From Acidobacteriota bacterium (GTDB lineage Bacteria > Acidobacteriota > Vicinamibacteria > Vicinamibacterales > CAVVIG01): 64,000 bases of DNA. A model generated the notes under the pieces. That model made no database searches, had not been told where the DNA came from, and saw nothing but the letters and a program-made list of their open reading frames with translations. Shown in pieces: positions 8,598 to 16,051 of this stretch (positions are counted from its first letter, which is position 1; each line of letters opens with the position of its first letter). Location of the stretch: contig QHWB01000062.1 in assembly GCA_003222395.1 (NCBI GenBank), positions 62,001-126,000 on the forward strand, given 5' to 3'. A program made the position numbers and the translations under genes.

Positions 8598-8635
8598 CGT
8601 AGACAGTCTACGGCTTTGGACGTAGACAGTCTACG
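8598..8635 (-). promoter_or_regulatory. Tandem palindromic operator of the padR-ADOP operon
   Basis: Two identical perfect palindromes, CGTAGAC-A-GTCTACG, at 8598-8612 and 8621-8635, with 23 bp between their centres (about two helical turns). The proximal copy ends 3 nt before the padR ATG. Their symmetry, identity and place suit a PadR dimer pair acting by autorepression. Binding is inferred. Confidence 0.75.
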
Positions 8636-8885
8636 GCTTGTTCCGTCTGCGAAGGCTTCATACATCCTTTGGTAGTGTCAGCCGTTGTCATCCCGGCCAG
8701 ATTCCGTCAGCCAAGAATTGTCATTACGACTTCCTGCGATGCACGGCTCATCACGTCTTTGCACGGTACGTCGTGACCCATCGTCGTCTTCAATCGCTGG
8801 ACGACTCGTTACGGCCCTCGGCATTGCGATTGCTGTGTCGCAGGCGAGACACACACCGGTTGCGGTATCACTAAGGAGACTTGGA

Positions 8886-9434
8886 ATGAAGATTCGTAAC
8901 GCGAAAGGTTTCACCCTCATCGAGCTGCTGATCGTCGTCGCGATCATCGGCATTATCGCGGCGATCGCGATTCCGGGTCTGCTGCGCGCCCGCATGTCGG
9001 GCAACGAAGCGTCGGCAATCGGATCGCTCCGCGCGATTAACAGCGGCGAGGCGGCGTTCTCGTCGAGCTGCGGCGGCGGCGGGTACGCGACGTCGCTGGC
9101 CCAGTTGGCGGCGCCGGCCACGGCGGGCGGCCAGGGCTTCATCAGCCCCGACCTCGCGGGCGCCGGTGCGACGATCGTCAAGAGCGGCTTCACGGTGACG
9201 TTGGCGGTCGGCACGAGCAACACGGTCGTGATGGCGAAGGCGTCGACCTGCAGCAACAACGCCGACGCGCTGGCCAGCTACTTCGGCAAGGGTGATCCGG
9301 TCACGTGGGGCGGCACGGGCAGCCGTCACTTCGGCACCGACGAGCGCGGAACGATTTTCCAGGACAGCAGCAACACCTCGTTTGCTGCGCCCGCGAATCT
9401 CGTGACGGGCGGCACCGTCGGACCCGTTCAGTAG
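8886..9434 (+). CDS. Type IV major pilin / GspG-like pseudopilin
   Basis: 182 aa from ATG 8886, preceded by AAGGAG at 8873-8878. The N-terminus is a type III (prepilin) signal: MKIRNAKG, then FTLIELLIVVAIIGIIAAIA, with cleavage after Gly8 by prepilin peptidase, methylation of Phe+1 and the canonical Glu+5. A short globular domain follows, rich in Gly, Ala, Ser and Thr, with conserved-looking phrases ASAIGSLRAINSGEAAFSS, the pair SSC/STC (a likely disulfide) and FGTDERGTIFQDSSN near the end. The size and the RARMSGNEASAIGSLRAIN region match PilA-like pilins of Acidobacteria and Deltaproteobacteria. No assembly genes are in the window. A strong terminator directly downstream indicates a monocistronic, probably highly expressed gene. 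Confidence 0.93.
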   Translation: MKIRNAKGFTLIELLIVVAIIGIIAAIAIPGLLRARMSGNEASAIGSLRAINSGEAAFSSSCGGGGYATSLAQLAAPATAGGQGFISPDLAGAGATIVKSGFTVTLAVGTSNTVVMAKASTCSNNADALASYFGKGDPVTWGGTGSRHFGTDERGTIFQDSSNTSFAAPANLVTGGTVGPVQ

Positions 9435-9455
9435 GCTCGGTCGTTCGATCTCGAC

Positions 9456-9494
9456 AAACTGGCTCCGGCCGCACTGCCGGAGCCAGTTTTTTTT
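9456..9494 (+). terminator. Rho-independent terminator of the pilin gene
   Basis: A perfect 12-bp stem (AACTGGCTCCGG at 9457-9468 with CCGGAGCCAGTT at 9477-9488), an 8-nt loop and an uninterrupted T run through 9494. It starts 22 nt after the pilin stop codon. The stem extends by one A-T pair at the base. Confidence 0.93.
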
Positions 9495-9642
9495 CATCCT
9501 TCCACCTTTGCTGGGTGCCACTCGAAGTTCCCTCTTGACAACTCGCTCAGTGCCGCGTTAAACCCGCACTCGCCTCGCCGCACGACGCCCGGATCGCACG
9601 TCGAGTTCCGCTCGTCCCACTTTTCTTTCGGGGAGGGCTGCC

Positions 9643-10092
9643 GTGAAGCTGACTGACTCGGTCGCGCGCATCCTCAACGGCAAGGGAATCCACGTCCACT
9701 CAGTCGGACCTGACGTGACGGTCTACGAAGCTCTGCTCAAGATGGCCGACGAGGACATCGGAGCGCTCCCTGTCATCGACGGCACCACGCTCGTCGGAAT
9801 GTTTTCCGAGCGCGACTATGCGCGCAAGGTGGTGCTGAAGGATCGATCGTCGCGGGAGATGAAGGTCTCCGAGATCATGTCGTCGCCCGTCGTGACGGTC
9901 ACGCCGCAGACCACGGTCGACGAGTGCATGCACTGCATGACGGCGAACCGCTGCCGTCACCTTCCGGTCGTGGACGCCAACACGGTCGTCGGACTGGTGT
10001 CGATCGGCGACCTGGTCCACTGGATCATCACGACCCAGGATGGCGTGATCCATCAGCTGGAGAGCTACATCTGCGGGAAATACCCCGGCTAA
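9643..10092 (+). CDS. CBS-pair domain protein
   Basis: 149 aa from a GTG start preceded by GGGGAGGG. Two CBS motifs fill the protein: residues ~8-70 (TVYEALLKMADEDIGALPVI, GMFSERDYARKVVLK) and ~75-140 (VSEIMSSPVVTVTPQTTVDE, ANRCRHLPVVDANTVVGLVS, GDLVHWIITTQ). Stand-alone CBS pairs bind adenine nucleotides or NAD-type ligands and modulate partner proteins. The DxxxWIxxxQ ending is typical of the soluble proteins often annotated as CBS domain or inosine-monophosphate-dehydrogenase-like. It lies 226 nt upstream of the complex I operon on the same strand. Whether it senses energy state for that operon is speculation. Confidence 0.92.
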   Translation: MKLTDSVARILNGKGIHVHSVGPDVTVYEALLKMADEDIGALPVIDGTTLVGMFSERDYARKVVLKDRSSREMKVSEIMSSPVVTVTPQTTVDECMHCMTANRCRHLPVVDANTVVGLVSIGDLVHWIITTQDGVIHQLESYICGKYPG

Positions 10093-10318
10093 TCGTGCTT
10101 CATCGGCCGCTACGAAGCAGGTTCTGAGCCGGTCGTTGTCAATTCGTCGCCACTCTGTTCTAGACACGCCCGAGCGCTACGGCGCGACGGCGTCAGCGCG
10201 TGGGGTGGGGCTCCACGCGGATGAAGAAATGTTCGCCGTCGCGAGGAGAGAGCGCAGGAAGAAAAGAGAAATAAAACCGAACGCAGCTTGGAATGTGGCA
10301 GTGCCGCGTCAAGGGTAT

Positions 10319-10837
10319 ATGCCGATCATTGCGGGACCAATTGCCTTCTACTACCTGGCGGCCGCCAGCATCGCCAGCGCGGTTCTGGCCGTCACTCGCC
10401 GAAATCCGATCCACAGCATGCTCTGGGTCCTCGCGCTGTTTCTGCACGTAGCAGGCATCTTCCTGCTCGCGGGCGCGGAATTCCTGGCAGCGGTCCAGGT
10501 GATCCTGTACGCGGGAGCCATCCTGGTCTTCTACCTGTTCTTCCTGATGCTCCTCGATCTGCCGGGCGAGACCGCCGAGGCGCGCTTCGGCGCCCATTGG
10601 CCGCTCTGCGCGGCGGCCGGCTTCGGCTTCGCGGCGCTCGCCTGGTTCGCGCGCGATCCCGGTCTGGTACCGACTGCGGAGCACGCGGCCGCGACCGATC
10701 CGTCGCCGGGCAGCCTCTCCGCGGTCGGACACGCGCTCTTTACCCAATTCACGCTGCCGTTCGAGATCGCCTCGCTGATCCTTCTGGCCGCCATCGTCGG
10801 CGCCGTCGTCGTGGCGAAGCGAAGGGCCGGCGCCTGA
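10319..10837 (+). CDS. nuoJ: NADH-quinone oxidoreductase subunit J
   Basis: 172 aa from ATG 10319 (MPIIAGPIAFYYLAAASIAS); the reading frame is open upstream, but that stretch is Arg-rich and unlike the family. Membrane subunit of complex I with five TM helices. It shows the conserved NPIHSMLWVLALFLHVAG segment and AEFLAAVQVILYAGAILVFY, whose TM3 contains the pi-bulge seen in the family. It works beside NuoK, NuoH and NuoA in coupling quinone reduction to proton movement. It is the first recognisable gene of the operon; its stop codon overlaps the nuoK start (TGATG). No strong promoter is seen in the 226 nt upstream. Confidence 0.93.
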   Translation: MPIIAGPIAFYYLAAASIASAVLAVTRRNPIHSMLWVLALFLHVAGIFLLAGAEFLAAVQVILYAGAILVFYLFFLMLLDLPGETAEARFGAHWPLCAAAGFGFAALAWFARDPGLVPTAEHAAATDPSPGSLSAVGHALFTQFTLPFEIASLILLAAIVGAVVVAKRRAGA

Positions 10838-11139
10838 TGGTACCGGTCGGCGCGTGCGTCGCACTTGGCGCCGTGCTCTTTGCGATCGGGCTCGTCGGCT
10901 TTCTCGGCCGGCGCAACATTATCCTCATGCTCGTGTCGATCGAGATCATGCTGAATGCGATCAACGTCACTCTGGCCGCGTTCAGTCAGCATCTGCACGA
11001 TTCGCGCGGTCAGATCGTCGCGCTCTTCGTCATCGCCGTCGCGGCCGCGGAGGCTGCGGTTGGTCTGGGTCTGCTGCTCGCTCTTGCCCGAACGCGGCCT
11101 GGAATGAAGGTCGAGCAGCTGACGGAGCTGAAGTGGTGA
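10837..11139 (+). CDS. nuoK: NADH-quinone oxidoreductase subunit K
   Basis: 100 aa, the standard NuoK/MrpC size, with three TM helices. Conserved features include LFAIGLVGFLGRRNIILMLV, the glutamate-bearing SIEIMLNAINVTLAAF (TM2) and AAAEAAVGLGLLLALAR (TM3), which carry the two membrane glutamates needed for proton transfer. The start overlaps the nuoJ stop by 1 nt, and its own stop overlaps the next gene by 4 nt, so translation is coupled through the membrane arm genes. Confidence 0.95.
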   Translation: MVPVGACVALGAVLFAIGLVGFLGRRNIILMLVSIEIMLNAINVTLAAFSQHLHDSRGQIVALFVIAVAAAEAAVGLGLLLALARTRPGMKVEQLTELKW

Positions 11140-12602
11140 CCTCCATTTGCCCGTTGTTCGCGGTTCTGGCTCCGGCGATCGGGGCCCTGCTCATTGCGAG
11201 CACGGGCGAGCGCCGCGCCAATCTGCGGGAGTTCTGGTCCGTCGCCGCCGGCGTGCTGCAGGCGGCGTTCGTGATCGCGATCATCCCGGATGTCCTGGCG
11301 GGCAGGACGCCGGAGTGCGTGCTCTTTCGAATCCTGCCTGGAATCGAGCTCGCATTCCGCGCCGATGGCTTCGGCGTTCTCTTCGGGTTGGGAGCCTCGC
11401 TTCTCTGGATCGCGACGTCGTTCTATTCGATCGGCTACATGCGCTCGCTTCGCGAGCACGCGCAGACCCGCTACTTCGCGTGCTTCGCGCTGGCGCTGTC
11501 GGCCACGATGGGCGTGGCGTTCTCCGCCAACCTGTTCACCTTGTTTCTTTTCTATGAAGCGCTGACGCTGGCCACGTTCCCGCTCGTCGGTCACAAGGAA
11601 ACGGCCGAAGCGGTGGCGGGCGCGCGGAAGTACATCGTCTATCTGCTCGGCGCCGCCAAGCTTTTTCTCGTGACCGCGCTGATCCTCACCTACAACGTCG
11701 CAGGAACCCTCGAGTTCCGAAAGGGCGGCATCTTTCCGTCATCGGCGCTCGCCAGCGAGCCGACGCTTCTGTACGTCGTCTTCGCGTTGTTCCTGTTCGG
11801 CTTCGCCAAGAGTGCGGTGATGCCGCTGCACAGTTGGCTGCCCGCGGCGATGGTGGCTCCGACTCCGGTCAGCGCGCTGCTGCATGCCGTTGCGGTGGTG
11901 AAGACCGGAGTCTTCTCCACGCTTCGAGTATTCCTGTTCGTGTTCGGTCCCGTCGCCATGCGATCGCTCGGCGCAGACAAGCTGGCGCTGGTCGTCGCCG
12001 CGGTGACGATTCTCGGGGGGTCGCTGCTGGCCCTCGGCCAGAACAACCTGAAGGCGCGGCTGGCATTTTCAACCGTCAGCCAGCTTTCTTACATCGTGCT
12101 GGGCGCCGCGCTGCTCACACCGAGCGGAATCCTGGGCGCCGTGGCGCACATCACCAATCACGCGGTCTCCAAGATCACGCTCTTCCTGTGCGCGGGCTCG
12201 ATCTACGTGTCGACGCACAAAACCGAGGTCAGCCAGATGCCGGGCCTGGCCAGGCGAATGCCGTGGACGATGGCGGCGTTCGCGACCGCGTCTGTGAGTC
12301 TCGTTGGGATTCCTCTCGCCTGCGGCTTCGTCTCGAAGTGGTACCTGGCCGTTGGATCGCTCGAGCGTGGCAACGTGTGGTTGCTCGGTGTGCTGCTGAT
12401 CAGCTCGCTCCTCAACGCCGCCTACCTCGGACCGATCGTGTTCCGGGCGTACTTCGAAGAGGAACCCGCCGGCTCGCGTTCCGACGCCGTCGTCGAAGTG
12501 CCATGGATGATCGTTCCGCTGGGGCTCACCGCGCTGGCCACGTTGATTCTCGGCGTCTATCCGAATCCTGTGCTGGCGCTCGCGGGAAGGGTATTGCCGT
12601 GA
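11136..12602 (+). CDS. MrpD/NuoM-like proton-antiporter subunit (first extra subunit)
   Basis: 488 aa from GTG 11136, overlapping nuoK by GTGA. It occupies the usual nuoL position but lacks the long NuoL lateral helix (NuoL is normally ~600 aa or more). It is a proton-conducting membrane subunit: FLFYEALTLATFPLVGH carries the TM5 glutamate, LFGFAKSAVMPLHSWLPAAM the TM7 lysine, and PTPVSALLHAVAVVKTGVFS with HITNHAVSKITLFLCAGSIY are more typical of MrpD and group-4 hydrogenase subunits than of NuoL. Fourteen TM helices are expected. The inferred role is an additional proton channel in a modified complex I. Symbol withheld because nuoL and mrpD are both imperfect. Confidence 0.85.
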   Translation: MTSICPLFAVLAPAIGALLIASTGERRANLREFWSVAAGVLQAAFVIAIIPDVLAGRTPECVLFRILPGIELAFRADGFGVLFGLGASLLWIATSFYSIGYMRSLREHAQTRYFACFALALSATMGVAFSANLFTLFLFYEALTLATFPLVGHKETAEAVAGARKYIVYLLGAAKLFLVTALILTYNVAGTLEFRKGGIFPSSALASEPTLLYVVFALFLFGFAKSAVMPLHSWLPAAMVAPTPVSALLHAVAVVKTGVFSTLRVFLFVFGPVAMRSLGADKLALVVAAVTILGGSLLALGQNNLKARLAFSTVSQLSYIVLGAALLTPSGILGAVAHITNHAVSKITLFLCAGSIYVSTHKTEVSQMPGLARRMPWTMAAFATASVSLVGIPLACGFVSKWYLAVGSLERGNVWLLGVLLISSLLNAAYLGPIVFRAYFEEEPAGSRSDAVVEVPWMIVPLGLTALATLILGVYPNPVLALAGRVLP

Positions 12603-12820
12603 CGCCGAAGCGCTGGCTCTATGCCGTCCTCGTCGTGTTCGCCGTCGGCGAAATCGCAGGACCGCATCTCTTCCCGGCGGACCACGCGCATTTCTGGTTC
12701 GAAGACATTCCGGCGTGGGGCTCCATCTACGGGCTGGTCTCCTGTCTCCTGATCATCATCGTCTCGAAGCTCCTGGGGAAACTGTGGCTCACGCGTCCGG
12801 AAAACTACTATGACTCCTGA
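12599..12820 (+). CDS. Small two-helix membrane protein between the antiporter-like subunits
   Basis: 73 aa from GTG 12599, overlapping the preceding gene by GTGA; its 3' end overlaps the next start by 11 nt. It has two hydrophobic segments: WLYAVLVVFAVGEIAGPHLF and GLVSCLLIIIVSKLLGKLWL. A polar connection with HAHFWFEDIPAWGSIYG joins them, and the C-terminus reads RPENYYDS. From memory, short proteins with HFxWExxPGFxxxYG and DYYD ends occur next to MrpD-like genes in Proteobacteria. I know no assigned function. Its tight embedding makes a structural or assembly role in the extended membrane arm likely (inference). Confidence 0.8.
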   Translation: MTPKRWLYAVLVVFAVGEIAGPHLFPADHAHFWFEDIPAWGSIYGLVSCLLIIIVSKLLGKLWLTRPENYYDS

Positions 12821-14573
12821 GTGGATCCATCCCGGACTCGTGCTGATCGCCGGCGCGTGGATCCTGCCGTTCTGCAGGGGACGCGCGAAGCGAGCGGTGA
12901 TGATCCTGCTGCCGGCGGCGGCGCTGGTCGACTGCTTCCTCATTCAACCGGGAACATATGGCGTCGTCCGCTTCCTCGGACAAGAGGTGGTATTCGGCCG
13001 CGCGGACAGGCTCAGTCTGGTTTTCTCGTACGTGTTCGCACTCGTTGCGCTGGTCGGAATGGTCTATTCGCTGCACGTGAACGACGATGCGCAGCACGTG
13101 GCCGCGCTGACGTACGCGGGTGCTGCGCTTGGAGCCGTCTTCGCCGGCGACTTTCTGTCGTTGTTCCTGTTCTGGGAGCTGATGGCACTGTCGGCCGCGC
13201 TCCTCGTGCTGCTGCGCCGGCGGCCTGCTGCGTCCGCCGCCGGATTCCGCTACGTGCTCGTTCACGTTTTCGCCGGACTGTGTTTGTTCGCAGGCATCGT
13301 GCTCCACTTTACGCAAACCGGGTCGCTGAGCTTCGGCAATCTCTCGCCGTATGCAGGAAGCGCGGCGTTCACGCTCATCCTGGTCGCTTTCCTCGTCAAC
13401 GCAGCGGTGCCGCCACTCGGCGCCTGGCTGCCAGATGCTTATCCGGAAGCCACAGCGACCAGCGCGGTGTTTCTCACCGCCTTTACCACGAAGTCCGCAG
13501 TCTACGCGTTGATTCGAGGGTTTGCCGGCGCCGAGATCCTCGTGTGGTGGGGCGCGGCGATGGCGGTGTACGGCGTCGTGTACGCCGTTCTCGAGAACGA
13601 CGCCAGAAGACTGCTCGCATATCACATCATCAGCCAGGTCGGTTACATGGTCTGCGGCGTGGGGCTCGGCACCGAGCTCGCGCTGAACGGCGCAACCGCC
13701 CACGCTTTCGCGCACATCCTCTACAAGGCGCTGCTCTTCATGGGAGCGGGAGCCGTGCTTCAGGTGACCGGCCTGCGAAAGCTGAGCGACATGGGCGGGT
13801 TGTACAAGACGATGCCCGTCACTCTGGCGCTCTACATGGTTGGTGCGTTCGCGATTTCCGCAGTGCCGCTCTTCAGCGGATTCGTCACCAAGTCGATGGT
13901 CGTTTCAGCGGCGGGTGAGTCGCACCGGCCGGCGATTTACCTGCTGCTCACGCTGGCCTCGTCAGGCACGTTCCTGCACACAGGGCTGAAGCTTCCGTAT
14001 TACATGTTCTTTGGAAAGGATCGCGGCCTCCGAGCGCAGGAGCCGCCGCGGAACATGCTGGTGGCGATGGGACTCGCCGCCGTGGCGTGCGTCGTGATTG
14101 GCGTGGCGCCGATGGTCTTGTATTCGCAGCTGCCGTTTCGTGTCGACTACATTCCGTACACCGTACGGCACGTCACGGCGACGCTCGGACTGCTTGGATT
14201 CACCGCGCTCGGCTTCTTCCTGTTGCTCGAACAGCTCGATCCCGAGCCGGTCGTGAGCCTCGATACCGATTGGTTCTACAGACGCGGCGGTGCTGCGATT
14301 CAGAAATTTACCCAGGGCGCGCTCGCGCGGCTCGAAGGATCGGTGAGCCGGGTCTCGGATGTCGTGATGCAGCGGTTCGTGCTGGATATCGGCGCGCAAC
14401 TGGGCAATATCGATTTGCGCGGCGTCGACGCGATCATGGAAGGCGTCGGCCGCGTGACCGAGGAGGTCAGTCGCGATCTGACGCTCACGTCGACTGGCCA
14501 CGTCCAGCGGTACGCACTCGTCATGGCGGCCGGCATCCTGGCGGGCGTCGCGCTCGCGGTGTTCGCGTGGTGA
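12810..14573 (+). CDS. MrpD/NuoL-like antiporter subunit with C-terminal tail (second extra subunit)
   Basis: 587 aa. A proton-antiporter domain (residues ~1-470) carries the TM5 glutamate in LSLFLFWELMALSAALLVLL, but the TM7 site usually read as K-S/A-x-x-P-L-H reads LVNAAVPPLGAWLPDAYPEA, so lysine is replaced by Asn. TM8 retains Lys in FLTAFTTKSAVYALIRGF. After ~residue 475 comes LDTDWFYRRGGAAIQKFTQG and a final TM (HVQRYALVMAAGILAGVALA), like the tail of NuoL that follows its lateral helix. Databases tend to call such proteins Na+/H+ antiporter subunit D. It may supply the distal end of the membrane arm. It overlaps the genes on both sides. Confidence 0.85.
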   Translation: MTPEWIHPGLVLIAGAWILPFCRGRAKRAVMILLPAAALVDCFLIQPGTYGVVRFLGQEVVFGRADRLSLVFSYVFALVALVGMVYSLHVNDDAQHVAALTYAGAALGAVFAGDFLSLFLFWELMALSAALLVLLRRRPAASAAGFRYVLVHVFAGLCLFAGIVLHFTQTGSLSFGNLSPYAGSAAFTLILVAFLVNAAVPPLGAWLPDAYPEATATSAVFLTAFTTKSAVYALIRGFAGAEILVWWGAAMAVYGVVYAVLENDARRLLAYHIISQVGYMVCGVGLGTELALNGATAHAFAHILYKALLFMGAGAVLQVTGLRKLSDMGGLYKTMPVTLALYMVGAFAISAVPLFSGFVTKSMVVSAAGESHRPAIYLLLTLASSGTFLHTGLKLPYYMFFGKDRGLRAQEPPRNMLVAMGLAAVACVVIGVAPMVLYSQLPFRVDYIPYTVRHVTATLGLLGFTALGFFLLLEQLDPEPVVSLDTDWFYRRGGAAIQKFTQGALARLEGSVSRVSDVVMQRFVLDIGAQLGNIDLRGVDAIMEGVGRVTEEVSRDLTLTSTGHVQRYALVMAAGILAGVALAVFAW

Positions 14574-16051
14574 CGACGTACCCGATTCTCAGCATGATTA
14601 CGTTCCTGCCGGTGCTGGCAGGAGCGGCGATCTTCGTGTGCAGCGAACGTGTCGCACGGTGGCTCGCGCTCGCCGGGTCGCTGGCAACTCTGGCCATCTC
14701 GGCGCCGCTGTACTCGCACTTCGACAAGGGCTCGACCGGCCTGCAGTTCGTCGAATCCGTGCCCTGGATTCCGTCCTGGAATGTCGTCTACAGCGTGGGC
14801 ATCGACGGCATCAGTCTGCCCTTCATCTTTCTCTCGACGGTCGTGAGCGTCCTGTGCGTCGGCGCGTCGTGGACCGCCGTCCAGATGCGCGTCCGCGAAT
14901 TCTACGCGTCGCTGCTCCTCGCAGAGACCGCGATGATCGGACTGTTCGCCGCCACGAATCTCTTTCTCTTCTACGTGTTCTGGGAGCTGATGATCGTTCC
15001 GATGTTCCTCCTCATCGGCGTGTGGGGAGGTCCGCGCCGCATCCACGCGGCGATCAAGTTCCTGCTGTTCACGCTCGCCGGCAGCGTGCTGATGCTCGTC
15101 GGACTGATCACTCTCCTGCGAGCGAGCGGCACGTTGGACTTCCAGGCGCTGGCGGCGACGAGGCCGAACGCAGCGCTGCAATCCTGGCTGTTCGTCGCCT
15201 TCACGGCTGCGTTTGCCGTCAAGGTGCCGATGTTTCCCGTGCACACCTGGCTGCCGGACGCTCACACCGAGGCGCCGACGGCCGGCAGCGTGATCCTCGC
15301 GGGAATTCTCCTCAAGATGGGCGGCTACGGACTGCTGCGCATTGCGCTGCCGATCCTTCCCGATGCCGTGCGGCTCTTCCGCGGGCCGATGCTGGCGCTG
15401 TCGGCGATCGCAATCGTGTACGGCGCGTACGTCACGCTCGCGCAGACGGATGTCAAGCGGCTGATTGCGTACTCGAGCATCAGCCACATGGGATTCGTGA
15501 CGCTCGGGATCTTTACGCTGAATCGAAACGGAATCGAGGGCGCAATCCTCCAGATGGTGAACCACGGGATCGTCACCGGCGCGCTGTTCCTGTGCGTCGG
15601 CATGATCTACGAGCGCACGCATACACGCGAGATCGCCGCATACGGCGGAGTGGCGAAGCTCGCGCCCATCTATTCGACGTTTCTGGCGCTCTTCTGTCTG
15701 GCGGCGGCCGGCCTCCCCGGTCTGAATTCGTTCGTCGGAGAATTTCTCATCATCAGCGGCGCCTTCGACACCCGGCCGTGGTACGGCGTGATGGCCGTGT
15801 GGGGCGTCGCGCTTGGGACGACTTACATCCTGTGGCTCTACTACCGCGTCGCGCTTGGCGAGGTGAAGCCGGGATTGCGAGCGCTGCGGCTCGATCTCGA
15901 CCTTCGCGAGGTGGCGACGCTCGCGCCGATGGCCGCTCTCGTGCTGACGATCGGTCTTTACCCGGAATCGGTCCTGGGTTTTCTGAGAACGTCCGTGGCG
16001 CAGCTCGTCGTCGCGTCGGCGGCGTCCGCCGCGGTCGTGGGGGGCATGTGA
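14570..16051 (+). CDS. nuoM: NADH-quinone oxidoreductase subunit M
   Basis: 493 aa from GTG 14570 (overlap GTGA with the preceding gene). A canonical NuoM: YSVGIDGISLPFIFLSTVVS near the N-terminus, LFLFYVFWELMIVPMFLLIG with the TM5 glutamate, AVKVPMFPVHTWLPDAHTEA with the TM7 lysine, AGILLKMGGYGLLRIALPI, and IAYSSISHMGFVTLGIF. It is one of the antiporter-like proton channels in the membrane arm of complex I. The start region TTYPILSMITFLPVLAGAAI matches the expected first TM. The nuoN start overlaps its stop. Confidence 0.95.
   Translation: MTTYPILSMITFLPVLAGAAIFVCSERVARWLALAGSLATLAISAPLYSHFDKGSTGLQFVESVPWIPSWNVVYSVGIDGISLPFIFLSTVVSVLCVGASWTAVQMRVREFYASLLLAETAMIGLFAATNLFLFYVFWELMIVPMFLLIGVWGGPRRIHAAIKFLLFTLAGSVLMLVGLITLLRASGTLDFQALAATRPNAALQSWLFVAFTAAFAVKVPMFPVHTWLPDAHTEAPTAGSVILAGILLKMGGYGLLRIALPILPDAVRLFRGPMLALSAIAIVYGAYVTLAQTDVKRLIAYSSISHMGFVTLGIFTLNRNGIEGAILQMVNHGIVTGALFLCVGMIYERTHTREIAAYGGVAKLAPIYSTFLALFCLAAAGLPGLNSFVGEFLIISGAFDTRPWYGVMAVWGVALGTTYILWLYYRVALGEVKPGLRALRLDLDLREVATLAPMAALVLTIGLYPESVLGFLRTSVAQLVVASAASAAVVGGM

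Noticed and set aside
10155-10164. CTGTTCTAGA string shared with 39153-39162, considered as an operator
   Set aside because: A single 10-mer match between unrelated sites, not palindromic over its length, could be chance.
10136-10318. N-terminal extension of the nuoJ frame
   Set aside because: The extra 61 residues are basic and unlike NuoJ, whereas ATG 10319 gives the normal first TM helix.
14300-15622. 440-residue open frame on the minus strand opposite nuoM
   Set aside because: Shadow of nuoM codons; composition dominated by Arg, His and Glu, no motifs and no ribosome site.
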